This document shows, in pieces, positions 15,792 through 23,815 of a stretch of 53,307 nt of DNA (the stretch's first letter is position 1; each line of letters opens with the position of its first letter). The notes beneath the pieces were generated by a model. It saw nothing but the letters and a program-made list of their open reading frames with translations. It ran no database searches and was not told the DNA's origin. The translations under genes were made by a program, and so were the position numbers. This DNA is from 2-02-FULL-43-11-A sp964477065 (lineage in GTDB: Bacteria > Patescibacteriota > Microgenomatia > UBA1406 > HO2-37-13b), in contig CAYZCU010000002.1 of NCBI GenBank assembly GCA_964477065.1, positions 1 to 53,307 of the forward strand. The letters are read 5' to 3'.

Positions 15792-16475
15792 ATGGCAGAT
15801 ACAGTATCAAAGAAAAAATCATTGAAACCGACACAGGAAACTGTTGCACGGGTCTTTACTGCGCAGGGAGAAGAGAAAGGAACATTTTCTTTGCCAGGAA
15901 TGATTTTTAATGTCGTCGCATCAGCAACATTGCTTGCTCAGTACGTACGAGTGTACCTTTCCAATCAGCGCCAAGGGACTCATAAAACAAAGACACGAGG
16001 TGAAGTATCTGGATCAACAAAAAAGATTTATCGTCAAAAGGGAACAGGACGAGCACGACATGGAGCTAAAATGGCACCAATTTTTGTCGGTGGAGGTATT
16101 GCACATGGCCCATCTGTCCGAACACATGCCTTGAGCATGAACAAAAAACAGCGACAGAAGGCTCTCTATAGAGGACTTACACTCAAAGCGGAACAAAACA
16201 AAGTTCTTGTTGTTGAAGGAATTTCAGCATTCAAAGGTAAAACCAAGGAGATGGCATCATTGATGAAAACGATGAATCTTGAGCCACAAAAGACACTCGT
16301 TGTGTACTCTCCGGAGCAAGCAGAGCTGTTTCAAAAATTGATGAGTAATGTTAATGACGCACGAACATCACAAGATAGATTGATGAATGCGTATGATGTA
16401 TTACGTGCTGATACACTTGTCTTTACTCATGAAGCGTTGAACGACTTTTTAGCATTTAGAGAGGCAACAAAGTAA
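15792..16475 (+). CDS. rplD: 50S ribosomal protein L4
   Basis: L4 lines the peptide exit tunnel and in Enterobacteria represses its own operon. 227 residues. The extended loop carries GSTKKIYRQKGTGRARHG (about residues 75-92), the conserved tunnel segment, and PSVRTHALSMNKK follows. It begins 5 nt after rplC. The N-terminal 20 residues are longer than in the E. coli protein. A role for L4 in the upstream attenuator is possible but not shown. Confidence 0.95.
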   Translation: MADTVSKKKSLKPTQETVARVFTAQGEEKGTFSLPGMIFNVVASATLLAQYVRVYLSNQRQGTHKTKTRGEVSGSTKKIYRQKGTGRARHGAKMAPIFVGGGIAHGPSVRTHALSMNKKQRQKALYRGLTLKAEQNKVLVVEGISAFKGKTKEMASLMKTMNLEPQKTLVVYSPEQAELFQKLMSNVNDARTSQDRLMNAYDVLRADTLVFTHEALNDFLAFREATK

Positions 16476-16476
16476 T

Positions 16477-16764
16477 ATGAGAATTCACGATGTTGTTATT
16501 AAACCCCTGATTACTGAAAAGGCACTGGCTCATGGTCAGAAAAATGTCTATGTATTTCAGGTTGCTTCAGATGCAAATAAGAATCAAATTAAAGAAGCCA
16601 TTACAACACTTTTCAAGGTTGAAGTTGGAACGATCAAAACATTGCTCAAGAAGGGGAAAGTTCGACGAGTTGGCAAGCGTGCGAAGATGAAAACCATGCC
16701 TGATACCAAAAAAGCATATGTAACGGTTACAAAAGGGACAATTGATGTTGTACCACAAGCATAA
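16477..16764 (+). CDS. rplW: 50S ribosomal protein L23
   Basis: Docks trigger factor and SRP at the tunnel exit. 95 residues starting MRIHDVVIKPLITEKA, with the basic KVRRVGKRAKMK loop. The start follows the rplD stop by a single base (TAAT-ATG junction), a pattern repeated throughout this operon. Confidence 0.95.
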   Translation: MRIHDVVIKPLITEKALAHGQKNVYVFQVASDANKNQIKEAITTLFKVEVGTIKTLLKKGKVRRVGKRAKMKTMPDTKKAYVTVTKGTIDVVPQA

Positions 16765-16777
16765 GTAATAGACGATT

Positions 16778-17554
16778 ATGGAGACACAAAAATTTTCACG
16801 AACAAAGCCACAAAAAAGCTTGATCACCATCTTGCAAAAGCATTCTGGTCGAGATAATACTGGTCAAGTTTCTGTTCGACACCAAGGTGGACGACAGAAA
16901 AGATATTATCGTGAAATAGATTTTAAGCGTGATAAGCGTGATATTGAAGGAACAGTTGTGCAAGTCGAATACGACCCAAACAGAACTGCAAATATTGCAT
17001 TGATTGAATACACAGACGGCGAAAAAAGATACATCGTTCATCCAGAAGGATTGAAAGTTGGAGATATCGTCATTGCTGGTACAACAGATAAAATGACACC
17101 AGGGAATGCAATGCTTTTGGCAAACATTCCACTTGGAGCACAGATTCACAATGTCGAACTGTATCCAGGAAAAGGTGGCCAGATTGTCAAGACGGCAGGA
17201 AGTACAGCGACAGTTATTGCTAAAGAGGGTGACTATGCTGACATTAAATTGCCATCTAAAGAGGTTCGAAAGGTTCTTCTGACATGTTTTGCAACAATTG
17301 GACGAATCAGTAACATTGAACATAAATTGAGAAATTTGCGTAAAGCAGGTCGAAGCCGATTGATGGGTATTCGCCCAACAGTCCGAGGAGTCGCTCAGAA
17401 TCCTTCATCTCATCCACATGGAGGAGGAGAAGGTCGAAGTTCTGAGGGTATGCATCCAAAGACACCATGGGGTAAGCCAGCACGCGGTAAACGAACACGT
17501 CAACACACCTGGAGTAATGCATTAATAGTTAAGTCACGCCGATCAGATAAGTAA
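16778..17554 (+). CDS. rplB: 50S ribosomal protein L2
   Basis: Needed for subunit association and peptidyl transferase activity. 258 residues, about 15 shorter than E. coli at the N-terminus. The C-terminal motif HPHGGGEGR with its functional His, and TPWGKPARGK, are intact. In nearly all bacteria rpsS follows; here rplV follows after one base, and rpsS is found about 3.6 kb downstream. Confidence 0.96.
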   Translation: METQKFSRTKPQKSLITILQKHSGRDNTGQVSVRHQGGRQKRYYREIDFKRDKRDIEGTVVQVEYDPNRTANIALIEYTDGEKRYIVHPEGLKVGDIVIAGTTDKMTPGNAMLLANIPLGAQIHNVELYPGKGGQIVKTAGSTATVIAKEGDYADIKLPSKEVRKVLLTCFATIGRISNIEHKLRNLRKAGRSRLMGIRPTVRGVAQNPSSHPHGGGEGRSSEGMHPKTPWGKPARGKRTRQHTWSNALIVKSRRSDK

Positions 17555-17555
17555 T

Positions 17556-18068
17556 ATGGAAGTCCGAGCACACATAAAATTTGTTCGCATCTCACCGATC
17601 AAACTGCGATTTTTGGTTGATAGCTTGAAAAAGATGTCACCACAGGTTGCCCTTGATCACTTGGGATTGAGCCAACTTCGAACAGCAAAGGTCTTTTACA
17701 AGGCTATCAAATCTGCTGTGTCGAATGGATCAGCACTTCCAGGATTTGATCCACGAAAAGCACATTTTAAAGTATTGTCAGTAGATGAAGGTCCAGTTTT
17801 GAAGAGATATCGTGCTGGTTCACGAGGTATGGCACGTCCATATGTTCGTAAATCATCACATATTACTGTTGTTCTTGAGCAAGCAGGTATTGAGCAGAAG
17901 GCTCGAACAAAATCACAGACACCAAAGGTTATTGAATCAGCAGTTGATACACAAGCACCACTGGTTGATAATGTGAAACCAACAACAGAGCGCTCAGCAA
18001 AGAGTGCAAAGCCACGTACCGTTGGGACAAAAACAGTTACAAATCGTCAAAGGACCACGAATAAATAA
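17556..18068 (+). CDS. rplV: 50S ribosomal protein L22 with C-terminal extension
   Basis: Tunnel-lining protein. The core (residues 1-115) has VRISPIKLRFLVD at the start and KRYRAGSRGMARPYVRKSSH in the beta hairpin. A further 55 residues or so, rich in Lys, Thr and Arg, extend past the usual end (family about 110). The extension is probably disordered and may contact rRNA or the neighbouring surface. It directly follows rplB because rpsS is absent here. Confidence 0.94.
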   Translation: MEVRAHIKFVRISPIKLRFLVDSLKKMSPQVALDHLGLSQLRTAKVFYKAIKSAVSNGSALPGFDPRKAHFKVLSVDEGPVLKRYRAGSRGMARPYVRKSSHITVVLEQAGIEQKARTKSQTPKVIESAVDTQAPLVDNVKPTTERSAKSAKPRTVGTKTVTNRQRTTNK

Positions 18069-18073
18069 TCACT

Positions 18074-18724
18074 ATGGGTCAAAAAGTTAATCCAAATGGT
18101 TTCAGACTCGGTATTACCCGAACATGGGATTCACGTTGGATGTTTGCAAATAAGAAAGATTACCGTGACAATATCATGGTAGATATCAAAATCAGAACAG
18201 CCGTTCTTGAAAAGTTTAAATTTGCATTCGTTACACGTGTCGAGATTGAGCGAGCTATTAATAAACTCGTTGTTACAATCCATGCGGTAAAGCCCGGAAT
18301 GATCATTGGTCGTGGTGGAAAAGGACTTGAGGATGTAAAAAAATTAATTGTTGATATAATTGGAGCTGAGAAAGTCAAAAATGACAAGATCAAGATTGAT
18401 ATCAAGATTGAGCCAGTTAAGAGACCATATCTCAACGCATACTATGTAGCGTACGATATTGCTTCGAAACTCGAGAGAAATCTACCACATCGATCACTTG
18501 CACATCATGCAATTGAGCGAGTTATGGAGTCAGGCGCAAAAGGAATTAAAATCCAACTTGGAGGACGTATCCGTGGAGCTTCAATTGCTCGTCGCGAGAA
18601 ATACTCTGAAGGAACAGTTCCTGCATCAACTATTCGAGAGGATGTTGATTATGCAGAGATTCCAGCATTGACGAAATCAGGCTATGTTGGTGTAAAAGTT
18701 TGGATTGCTCGTAAAGCTGAATAA
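18074..18724 (+). CDS. rpsC: 30S ribosomal protein S3
   Basis: Part of the mRNA entry tunnel and its helicase activity. 216 residues starting MGQKVNPNGFRLGI. The KH domain motif GMIIGRGGKGLEDVKK is at about 75-90, and the C-terminal domain has GGRIRGASIARREKYSEG. Normal family length. Confidence 0.97.
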   Translation: MGQKVNPNGFRLGITRTWDSRWMFANKKDYRDNIMVDIKIRTAVLEKFKFAFVTRVEIERAINKLVVTIHAVKPGMIIGRGGKGLEDVKKLIVDIIGAEKVKNDKIKIDIKIEPVKRPYLNAYYVAYDIASKLERNLPHRSLAHHAIERVMESGAKGIKIQLGGRIRGASIARREKYSEGTVPASTIREDVDYAEIPALTKSGYVGVKVWIARKAE

Positions 18725-18730
18725 ATACCT

Positions 18731-19144
18731 ATGTTATTGCAACCGAAAAAAAGAAAATTTAGACGTGAGTTTCGAGGCCAATGGCGCAGTGTTGCTGTAA
18801 AGGGCAACCATGTTAACTTTGGGACGCACGGGATTAAGAGTTTAACAAGTGGATATATCACAGATCGACAAATTGAATCATGTCGTGTTGTTTTGGCTCG
18901 TGCAACGAGAAAGGTTGGTCGTTTTTGGATCAGAATCTTTCCCCATAAGCCATATACAAAGAAGCCCCCTGAAGTAACAATGGGTGCTGGAAAAGGTGAT
19001 GTTTCGCACTATGTTGCATCAGTTGCACCAGGAACAGTGATGTTTGAATTTGAAGGTATGGATCCAGAGACAACACAAAAGATTATGAAAAATGTATCAT
19101 CAAAACTTGGTGTACAGACAAAATTAGTGACAAAGCATATATAA
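18731..19144 (+). CDS. rplP: 50S ribosomal protein L16
   Basis: Positions A-site and P-site tRNAs in the 50S subunit. 137 residues with KRKFRREFRGQWRS at the start and FPHKPYTKKPPEVTMGAGKG in the centre. The start follows rpsC by 6 nt, without a Shine-Dalgarno motif. Confidence 0.96.
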   Translation: MLLQPKKRKFRREFRGQWRSVAVKGNHVNFGTHGIKSLTSGYITDRQIESCRVVLARATRKVGRFWIRIFPHKPYTKKPPEVTMGAGKGDVSHYVASVAPGTVMFEFEGMDPETTQKIMKNVSSKLGVQTKLVTKHI

Positions 19145-19145
19145 C

Positions 19146-19364
19146 ATGAAAATTAAAAATACAGATGCATATCAATCAATGGACGCCGACAAGCTGATCA
19201 TTGAGTTGCACAAAGCTCATGCTGAGCTTTCAAAGCAATTACTGGATATGCGTATGAAGCAAGTCAAAGATACAAACGAAGTTGCAAAAACAAAGAAAAG
19301 AATTGCACTTATCGAAACGTATAGACGAGCAGCAATGTTACAAAAGCCCGTTACAACAAAGTAA
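19146..19364 (+). CDS. rpmC: 50S ribosomal protein L29
   Basis: Small helical-hairpin protein at the tunnel exit next to L23. 72 residues; HKAHAELSKQLLDMRMKQ and TKKRIALIETYRR match the two-helix family. It begins one base after the rplP stop and keeps the L16-L29-S17 order. Confidence 0.9.
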   Translation: MKIKNTDAYQSMDADKLIIELHKAHAELSKQLLDMRMKQVKDTNEVAKTKKRIALIETYRRAAMLQKPVTTK

Positions 19365-19385
19365 TTACCGAATTAATACACTATC

Positions 19386-19625
19386 ATGGCAAAAACATTA
19401 ACAGGAAAAGTTGTTTCAACAAAGATGACTGATACCATCGTTGTCTCTGTTGAACGTGCATATCAGCATCCCGTCTATCACAAGACTATCCGACGTCACA
19501 AAAAGTATAAAGCTCATGTGACAACAGATATGCAGATCAAAGATGGAGATACAGTGGATATTGTTGAATGTCGACCGCTGTCTCGAGATAAAAGATTTAC
19601 CGTTTCGAAAGTTTATACACAATAA
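19386..19625 (+). CDS. rpsQ: 30S ribosomal protein S17
   Basis: OB-fold primary binder of 16S rRNA. 79 residues with LTGKVVSTKMTDTIVVSVER and the RRHKKYKAH segment. Normal length and operon position. Confidence 0.95.
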   Translation: MAKTLTGKVVSTKMTDTIVVSVERAYQHPVYHKTIRRHKKYKAHVTTDMQIKDGDTVDIVECRPLSRDKRFTVSKVYTQ

Positions 19626-19628
19626 AAC

Positions 19629-20003
19629 ATGTTACAATTACGATCCGTCTTAACAGTTGCAGATAACACAGGTGCAAAGTATGCATACCTGATTGGTATT
19701 CCTGGACGCGGAAATATGAAGACCGCTTCTATCGGAGATATCATAACTGCTGTTGTCAAAGATGCAGATCCGTATGCACAAGTGAAAAAAGGAGATGTGG
19801 TACATGCAGTCGTTGTACGAACTCGAAAAGAAGTTCGACGTAAAGATGGAAGTTATGTGCGATTTGATGATAATGCGTGTGTTATTTTGCAAGGTCCCAA
19901 ATCAATGGATCCAAAAGGATCACGTTTCTTTGGACCACTTGCACGTGAAGTAAAAGATCGAGGATACAACAAAATTGCAAGTTTGGCATCAGAAATATAC
20001 TAA
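19629..20003 (+). CDS. rplN: 50S ribosomal protein L14
   Basis: Interface protein that contacts 16S rRNA helix 14. 124 residues; LTVADNTGAKYAYLIGIPG and VRTRKEVRRKDGSYVRFDDNA are diagnostic. It starts 3 nt after rpsQ. Confidence 0.96.
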   Translation: MLQLRSVLTVADNTGAKYAYLIGIPGRGNMKTASIGDIITAVVKDADPYAQVKKGDVVHAVVVRTRKEVRRKDGSYVRFDDNACVILQGPKSMDPKGSRFFGPLAREVKDRGYNKIASLASEIY

Positions 20004-20007
20004 TATC

Positions 20008-20334
20008 ATGAAAATCAGAGTTGGAGATTATGTTCGAGTCATGGTAGGCAAAGATAAAGGCAAAGAGTCTGTTGTCGATCGTGTCTATCCAAAGCAAAAT
20101 AAAGTTTTGCTTCAAGGACTTAATCAATATAAGAAACACATGAAGAAAAGCGATCAATTTCCACAAGGAGGAGTTGTCGAAGTGCCACGCGCACTTGATG
20201 CCTCTAATGTGATGCTTGTTACAGCAGATAGTAAGTCTGTGACACGTGTCGGGTATATTGTCGAAGGTAACAAAAAAATCAGATTTGAAAAAAAGTCAGG
20301 CGAGAGAATTAAAGAAAAGGTTGCAAAAAAATAA
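20008..20334 (+). CDS. rplX: 50S ribosomal protein L24
   Basis: KOW-domain assembly initiator of the 50S subunit. From the ATG at 20008 it has 108 residues: MKIRVGDYVRVMVGKDKGKE carries the KOW motif, then KKHMKKSDQFPQGG. A longer frame from 19975 lies inside rplN and adds non-family residues, so I reject it. Confidence 0.94.
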   Translation: MKIRVGDYVRVMVGKDKGKESVVDRVYPKQNKVLLQGLNQYKKHMKKSDQFPQGGVVEVPRALDASNVMLVTADSKSVTRVGYIVEGNKKIRFEKKSGERIKEKVAKK

Positions 20335-20337
20335 CGT

Positions 20338-20886
20338 ATGAAACTTAAAGATCATTACATTCAAAAAGTTGCTGGCGAATTACAAAAGGATTTGGGTATC
20401 AAAAATATCCATGCAATCCCTCGTATTTCAAAAGTTATTTTAAATGTTGGTGTAGGTGATGCTGCAACAAACAAAAAAGCAATTGAAAAAGTAGTTGAAG
20501 AATTGACATTAATTTCTGGTCAAAAGCCAGTTATTGCACTTGCTCGTAAATCCGTTTCTGCATTTAAAATCAGAAAAGGTCAAGCAATCGGTGTCAAAGT
20601 AACACTTCGTGGTAAAAACATGTTTGATTTTCTTGAAAAGCTATTCAAGATTGTTTTGCCTCGAATCCGAGATTTTAGAGGACTGCGAGGAACAAGTTTT
20701 GATGGACATGGCAATTTAAATATTGGAATTTCTGATCAAACCCTGTTCCCAGAGATAGAGTATGATAAAATAGACAGGATTAGAGGGGTTGAAATTACAA
20801 TTGTCACAACAGCCCAAAATGATGAGCATGCTCGAAAATTGTGTGAAAAAATGGGATTAGTATTTAAGGAAGAAGTAGAAAAATAA
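20338..20886 (+). CDS. rplE: 50S ribosomal protein L5
   Basis: Binds 5S rRNA in the central protuberance. 182 residues with IPRISKVILNVGVGDA and the RDFRGLRGTSFDGHGN segment. Normal length. The stop is one base before rpsN. Confidence 0.96.
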   Translation: MKLKDHYIQKVAGELQKDLGIKNIHAIPRISKVILNVGVGDAATNKKAIEKVVEELTLISGQKPVIALARKSVSAFKIRKGQAIGVKVTLRGKNMFDFLEKLFKIVLPRIRDFRGLRGTSFDGHGNLNIGISDQTLFPEIEYDKIDRIRGVEITIVTTAQNDEHARKLCEKMGLVFKEEVEK

Positions 20887-20887
20887 T

Positions 20888-21157
20888 ATGGCACGTAAAG
20901 CAATGATACAAAAAGAGCTCAAGAGAGCAAAGTTGGTTGCAAAATTTGCAAAGCGACGAGCAGAGTTGAAAGCTCAGGGTGACTTTGCTGGTCTTGCACA
21001 ATTGCCACGTAATTCAAGTGCAACTCGACAACGAAATAGATGTTCATTGACTGGACGAAGCCGTGGATACATTCGACGATTTGGATTATCACGCATCGAA
21101 TTTAGAGAACGAGCATTAGGAGGAGAACTTCCTGGAGTTAAAAAGATTTCTTGGTAA
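20888..21157 (+). CDS. rpsN: 30S ribosomal protein S14, zinc-free form
   Basis: Late 30S head protein. 89 residues: this is the longer type without the two CxxC zinc pairs. The C-terminal block RNRCSLTGRSRGYIRRFGLS with GELPGVKKISW is intact. It keeps the normal L5-S14 order, but S19 follows in place of S8. Confidence 0.95.
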   Translation: MARKAMIQKELKRAKLVAKFAKRRAELKAQGDFAGLAQLPRNSSATRQRNRCSLTGRSRGYIRRFGLSRIEFRERALGGELPGVKKISW

Positions 21158-21166
21158 GACACATTT

Positions 21167-21451
21167 ATGACACGATCATTACGAAAAGGACCATTTATTG
21201 ACGAAAAATTACTTAAAAAAGTAATGAAGCAAAAAGATTCGGGAGATAAATCCCCTATCAAAACATGGGCACGAGGAACTGATATTGCACCTGAGTATGT
21301 TGGTCATCGTTTTGATGTGTATAACGGTAAGAAATTTATTGAAGTATTCGTTTCTGAAGGCATGGTTGGACATAAACTCGGTGAGTTTTCTCCAACACGA
21401 ACCTTTAAAGGACACGGATCAGTTACAAAGCGAACAATGGATAAGACCTAG
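21167..21451 (+). CDS. rpsS: 30S ribosomal protein S19, displaced
   Basis: Forms the S13-S19 dimer on the 30S head near the A site. 94 residues with RSLRKGPFIDEKLLKK at the start and EGMVGHKLGEFSPTRTFKGH near the end, so the identity is certain. It belongs between rplB and rplV in the standard order but lies here between rpsN and rpsH. A CTAG-rich inverted repeat begins at its stop codon. The only copy visible is this one. Confidence 0.96.
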   Translation: MTRSLRKGPFIDEKLLKKVMKQKDSGDKSPIKTWARGTDIAPEYVGHRFDVYNGKKFIEVFVSEGMVGHKLGEFSPTRTFKGHGSVTKRTMDKT

Positions 21452-21457
21452 TAGAAA

Positions 21458-21575
21458 TTTAGTGATCTAGTAACCTAGAGATCTAGAGAAAATTAATTAC
21501 ATATAAAATTTACTATTTACGAAAACAAACCTAGCATACTAGATTTCCAGATCACTAGATTACTAGAACACTAAA
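21458..21575 (+). repeat. CTAG-rich imperfect inverted repeat after rpsS
   Basis: Left arm 21458-21486 (TTTAGTGATCTAGTAACC and on) is the imperfect reverse complement of right arm 21539-21575, which ends ...GATTACTAGAACACTAAA. Between them is an AT-rich core of about 50 nt. Eight CTAG tetranucleotides lie within 21448-21566, although CTAG is normally scarce in bacterial DNA. The arms also contain short direct repeats. It fills the 127-nt gap between rpsS and rpsH, by far the longest inside this operon. No coding potential is seen. Confidence 0.7.
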
Positions 21576-21578
21576 ACC

Positions 21579-21968
21579 ATGAACAGCACACATATCGACA
21601 TGATAATCCGTATCAAAAATGGATACATGGCAGAAAAGAAAAAGGTATCTGCAATGTATTCACGATTGAATGAAAATATTCTCAAAATTATGCTTGAGCA
21701 TGGTTATATTGAGGAATATTCAGTTGCTGAAGATGGAAACAAAAAAACATTGCATATGACATTGAAGTATGATGGTCGCCACCCAGCTGTTCAGGATGTG
21801 AAATTGTATTCACGACCAGGACGTCGCCAGTACATGAAAAGTGAAAAGATACGACCAGTACAAGGTGGACTTGGTTTGTCACTTATCTCTACATCAAAGG
21901 GACTGATGACAGATAGTGATGCACGACAAAAAGGTATTGGTGGAGAAGTTATTGTAAGCATTTGGTAA
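21579..21968 (+). CDS. rpsH: 30S ribosomal protein S8
   Basis: Primary 16S rRNA binder of the central domain. 129 residues; DMIIRIKNGYMAEKKKV at the start and GLGLSLISTSKGLMTDSDA near the end match the family. It is preceded by the CTAG repeat instead of rpsN, so its message probably carries that structure just upstream of the ATG at 21579. Confidence 0.95.
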   Translation: MNSTHIDMIIRIKNGYMAEKKKVSAMYSRLNENILKIMLEHGYIEEYSVAEDGNKKTLHMTLKYDGRHPAVQDVKLYSRPGRRQYMKSEKIRPVQGGLGLSLISTSKGLMTDSDARQKGIGGEVIVSIW

Positions 21969-21969
21969 T

Positions 21970-22509
21970 ATGTCAAAAATAGGAGAAAGCCCCATTAAGG
22001 TTGAAAGTGGTATTCAAGTCACTCTTGAGCCAGACGTCGTTCTGGTGAAGGGTCCTCTTGGCGAACTTTCAATTGAAATTCCAAAAGGGATCATCGTCAA
22101 ACAAGATGGTGATATTCTTCATATTGAAAGACTTGCAGAATCAAAGAAAGTACGATCACTCCATGGACTTATTCGAAGCTTGATCGCAAATGCAGTCAAG
22201 GGTGTGACAAAAGCATGGGAGAAAAATTTGGAAGTACATGGCACAGGATACAAAGTTCGTATGCAAGGAAAAGATTTAGTTTTCGATGTTGGTTATTCAC
22301 ATTCAGTGACCTTTTCAGCAGTTGCAGGTTTGACCTATACAGCTGACAAGAACAAAGTAACAATCTCTGGAGTTGATAAGCAATATGTTGGTGAAATTGC
22401 AAACAAGATTAAAGCTATTCGAAAACCAGATCCGTACAAAGGAAAGGGAATACGATATGAAGGCGAAGTATTACATTTGAAGCCTGGTAAGAAGGCTGCC
22501 ACAGGATAG
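21970..22509 (+). CDS. rplF: 50S ribosomal protein L6
   Basis: Sits near the factor-binding site at the base of the stalk. 179 residues with two related halves. MSKIGESPIKVESGIQV begins the protein and KPDPYKGKGIRYEGE ends the second repeat. It starts one base after the rpsH stop. Confidence 0.96.
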   Translation: MSKIGESPIKVESGIQVTLEPDVVLVKGPLGELSIEIPKGIIVKQDGDILHIERLAESKKVRSLHGLIRSLIANAVKGVTKAWEKNLEVHGTGYKVRMQGKDLVFDVGYSHSVTFSAVAGLTYTADKNKVTISGVDKQYVGEIANKIKAIRKPDPYKGKGIRYEGEVLHLKPGKKAATG

Positions 22510-22510
22510 T

Positions 22511-22861
22511 ATGAAAAACAAACGATTAGCTCGACAGCAAAAAACAAAAATGAGAGTTCGTGCTCGCATTGTGCGACAGAGTGAATTCCCACGTTTAAGT
22601 GTTCATCGATCAAACAATCATATTTATGTTCAACTTATCAATGATTTTGAAATGAAAACACTCGCACATGCTAGTGATGCAAAACTTGATCATACAAAGA
22701 TGAATAGAACACAGCTTGCTCAAGAAGTCGGTAAAATGATGGGAGAGCAGATTAAAAAATTAAAGATCTCACAAGTTGTTTTCGATCGTGGATGTCATCC
22801 TTACAAAGGTCGAATCAAAGCACTTGCTGATGCAGTTCGAGAAACAGGAATTACCATTTAA
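22511..22861 (+). CDS. rplR: 50S ribosomal protein L18
   Basis: 5S rRNA binder in the central protuberance. 116 residues: RVRARIVRQSEFPRLSVHRS, then VVFDRGCHPYKGRIKALAD. An AGGA four bases upstream of the start is one of the few purine-rich matches here and may be chance. Confidence 0.94.
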   Translation: MKNKRLARQQKTKMRVRARIVRQSEFPRLSVHRSNNHIYVQLINDFEMKTLAHASDAKLDHTKMNRTQLAQEVGKMMGEQIKKLKISQVVFDRGCHPYKGRIKALADAVRETGITI

Positions 22862-22881
22862 TATATTGTATTTATTCAATC

Positions 22882-23364
22882 ATGGCAGACGATAGAAATC
22901 AAAATCGACGACGACGAGATGAAGGACCACAAGATGGTATTCAAGAAGAAGTCTTGCAGATCAAGCGTGTTGTTAAAAAAACAACAGGTGGGAGTCACAT
23001 TACCTTTACAGCACTTGTAGTAGTTGGTGATAAAAAAGGCAAGGTCGGTCTTGGTTTAGGTCGAGGTAAGGAAGTTCCGCAAGCAATTCAAAAAGCTATA
23101 AAACTTGCTCGCCGACAGATGTTTACCGTCCCTGTGTACAATGAAACATTGCCACATGATATTACGTTTAAATATCGTGCTGCACGATTGATTTTGAAAC
23201 CAGCTCCACAAGGAACGGGTTTGAAAGTTGGAAGTGTGGTGAGAACAATTTTTGCACTTGCAGGAATTACGAATGCATCTGGTAAAATTCTTGGTTCACG
23301 TAACCAAGCAGCAAATGCATATGCTGTCACCTTAGCATTACAGAAATTAAAAACGAGAGCATAA
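22882..23364 (+). CDS. rpsE: 30S ribosomal protein S5
   Basis: Important for decoding accuracy and mRNA unwinding. 160 residues: a charged N-terminus, then the double-stranded RNA-binding fold (VVGDKKGKVGLGLGRGKEV) and the S5 C-terminal domain. The gene for L30 (rpmD) that normally follows is missing: only 4 nt separate it from rplO. Loss of L30 is a known CPR trait. Confidence 0.96.
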   Translation: MADDRNQNRRRRDEGPQDGIQEEVLQIKRVVKKTTGGSHITFTALVVVGDKKGKVGLGLGRGKEVPQAIQKAIKLARRQMFTVPVYNETLPHDITFKYRAARLILKPAPQGTGLKVGSVVRTIFALAGITNASGKILGSRNQAANAYAVTLALQKLKTRA

Positions 23365-23368
23365 TACT

Positions 23369-23815
23369 ATGTCAATCTTATCCGAACTACCAAAACTTAT
23401 CACGCCACGTATTAAGCGCAAAGGACGCGGTCTTGGAAGTGGAAGTGGTGCAAAATCTGGTCGTGGAACAACTCGACATCAGACTGCACGACGAAGTATG
23501 CCACTCTTTTTTGAAGGTGGACAAAATCGCATAACAAAGAAGTATCCTTTGCTTCGTGGTAAGACTCGAAACAAATCAGTACATGAAAAGCCATACACCA
23601 TCAACGTTGAAGATTTGAAGATTTTTCCAAAAGATACACGAATCGATCTCAAACTATTGATGAAGTCTCAGCTTGTTGGCAAAGATGCGCATATCAGAGG
23701 AGCAAAAATATTGGGCAGAGGTGCACTTACCGTAGCATTGCATATTGCTCTTCCTGTTTCACAAAAAGCAGGGGAGAAAATTTCGCAAGCAGGTGGTACA
23801 CTTATTGAAGCATGA
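23369..23815 (+). CDS. rplO: 50S ribosomal protein L15
   Basis: Late-assembly 50S protein. 148 residues, with the glycine-rich KRKGRGLGSGSGAKSGRGTTRHQ segment (about 15-37) and a globular C-terminal half. The TGA stop overlaps the ATG of secY (ATGA at 23812-23815), so the two are probably translationally coupled. Confidence 0.95.
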   Translation: MSILSELPKLITPRIKRKGRGLGSGSGAKSGRGTTRHQTARRSMPLFFEGGQNRITKKYPLLRGKTRNKSVHEKPYTINVEDLKIFPKDTRIDLKLLMKSQLVGKDAHIRGAKILGRGALTVALHIALPVSQKAGEKISQAGGTLIEA

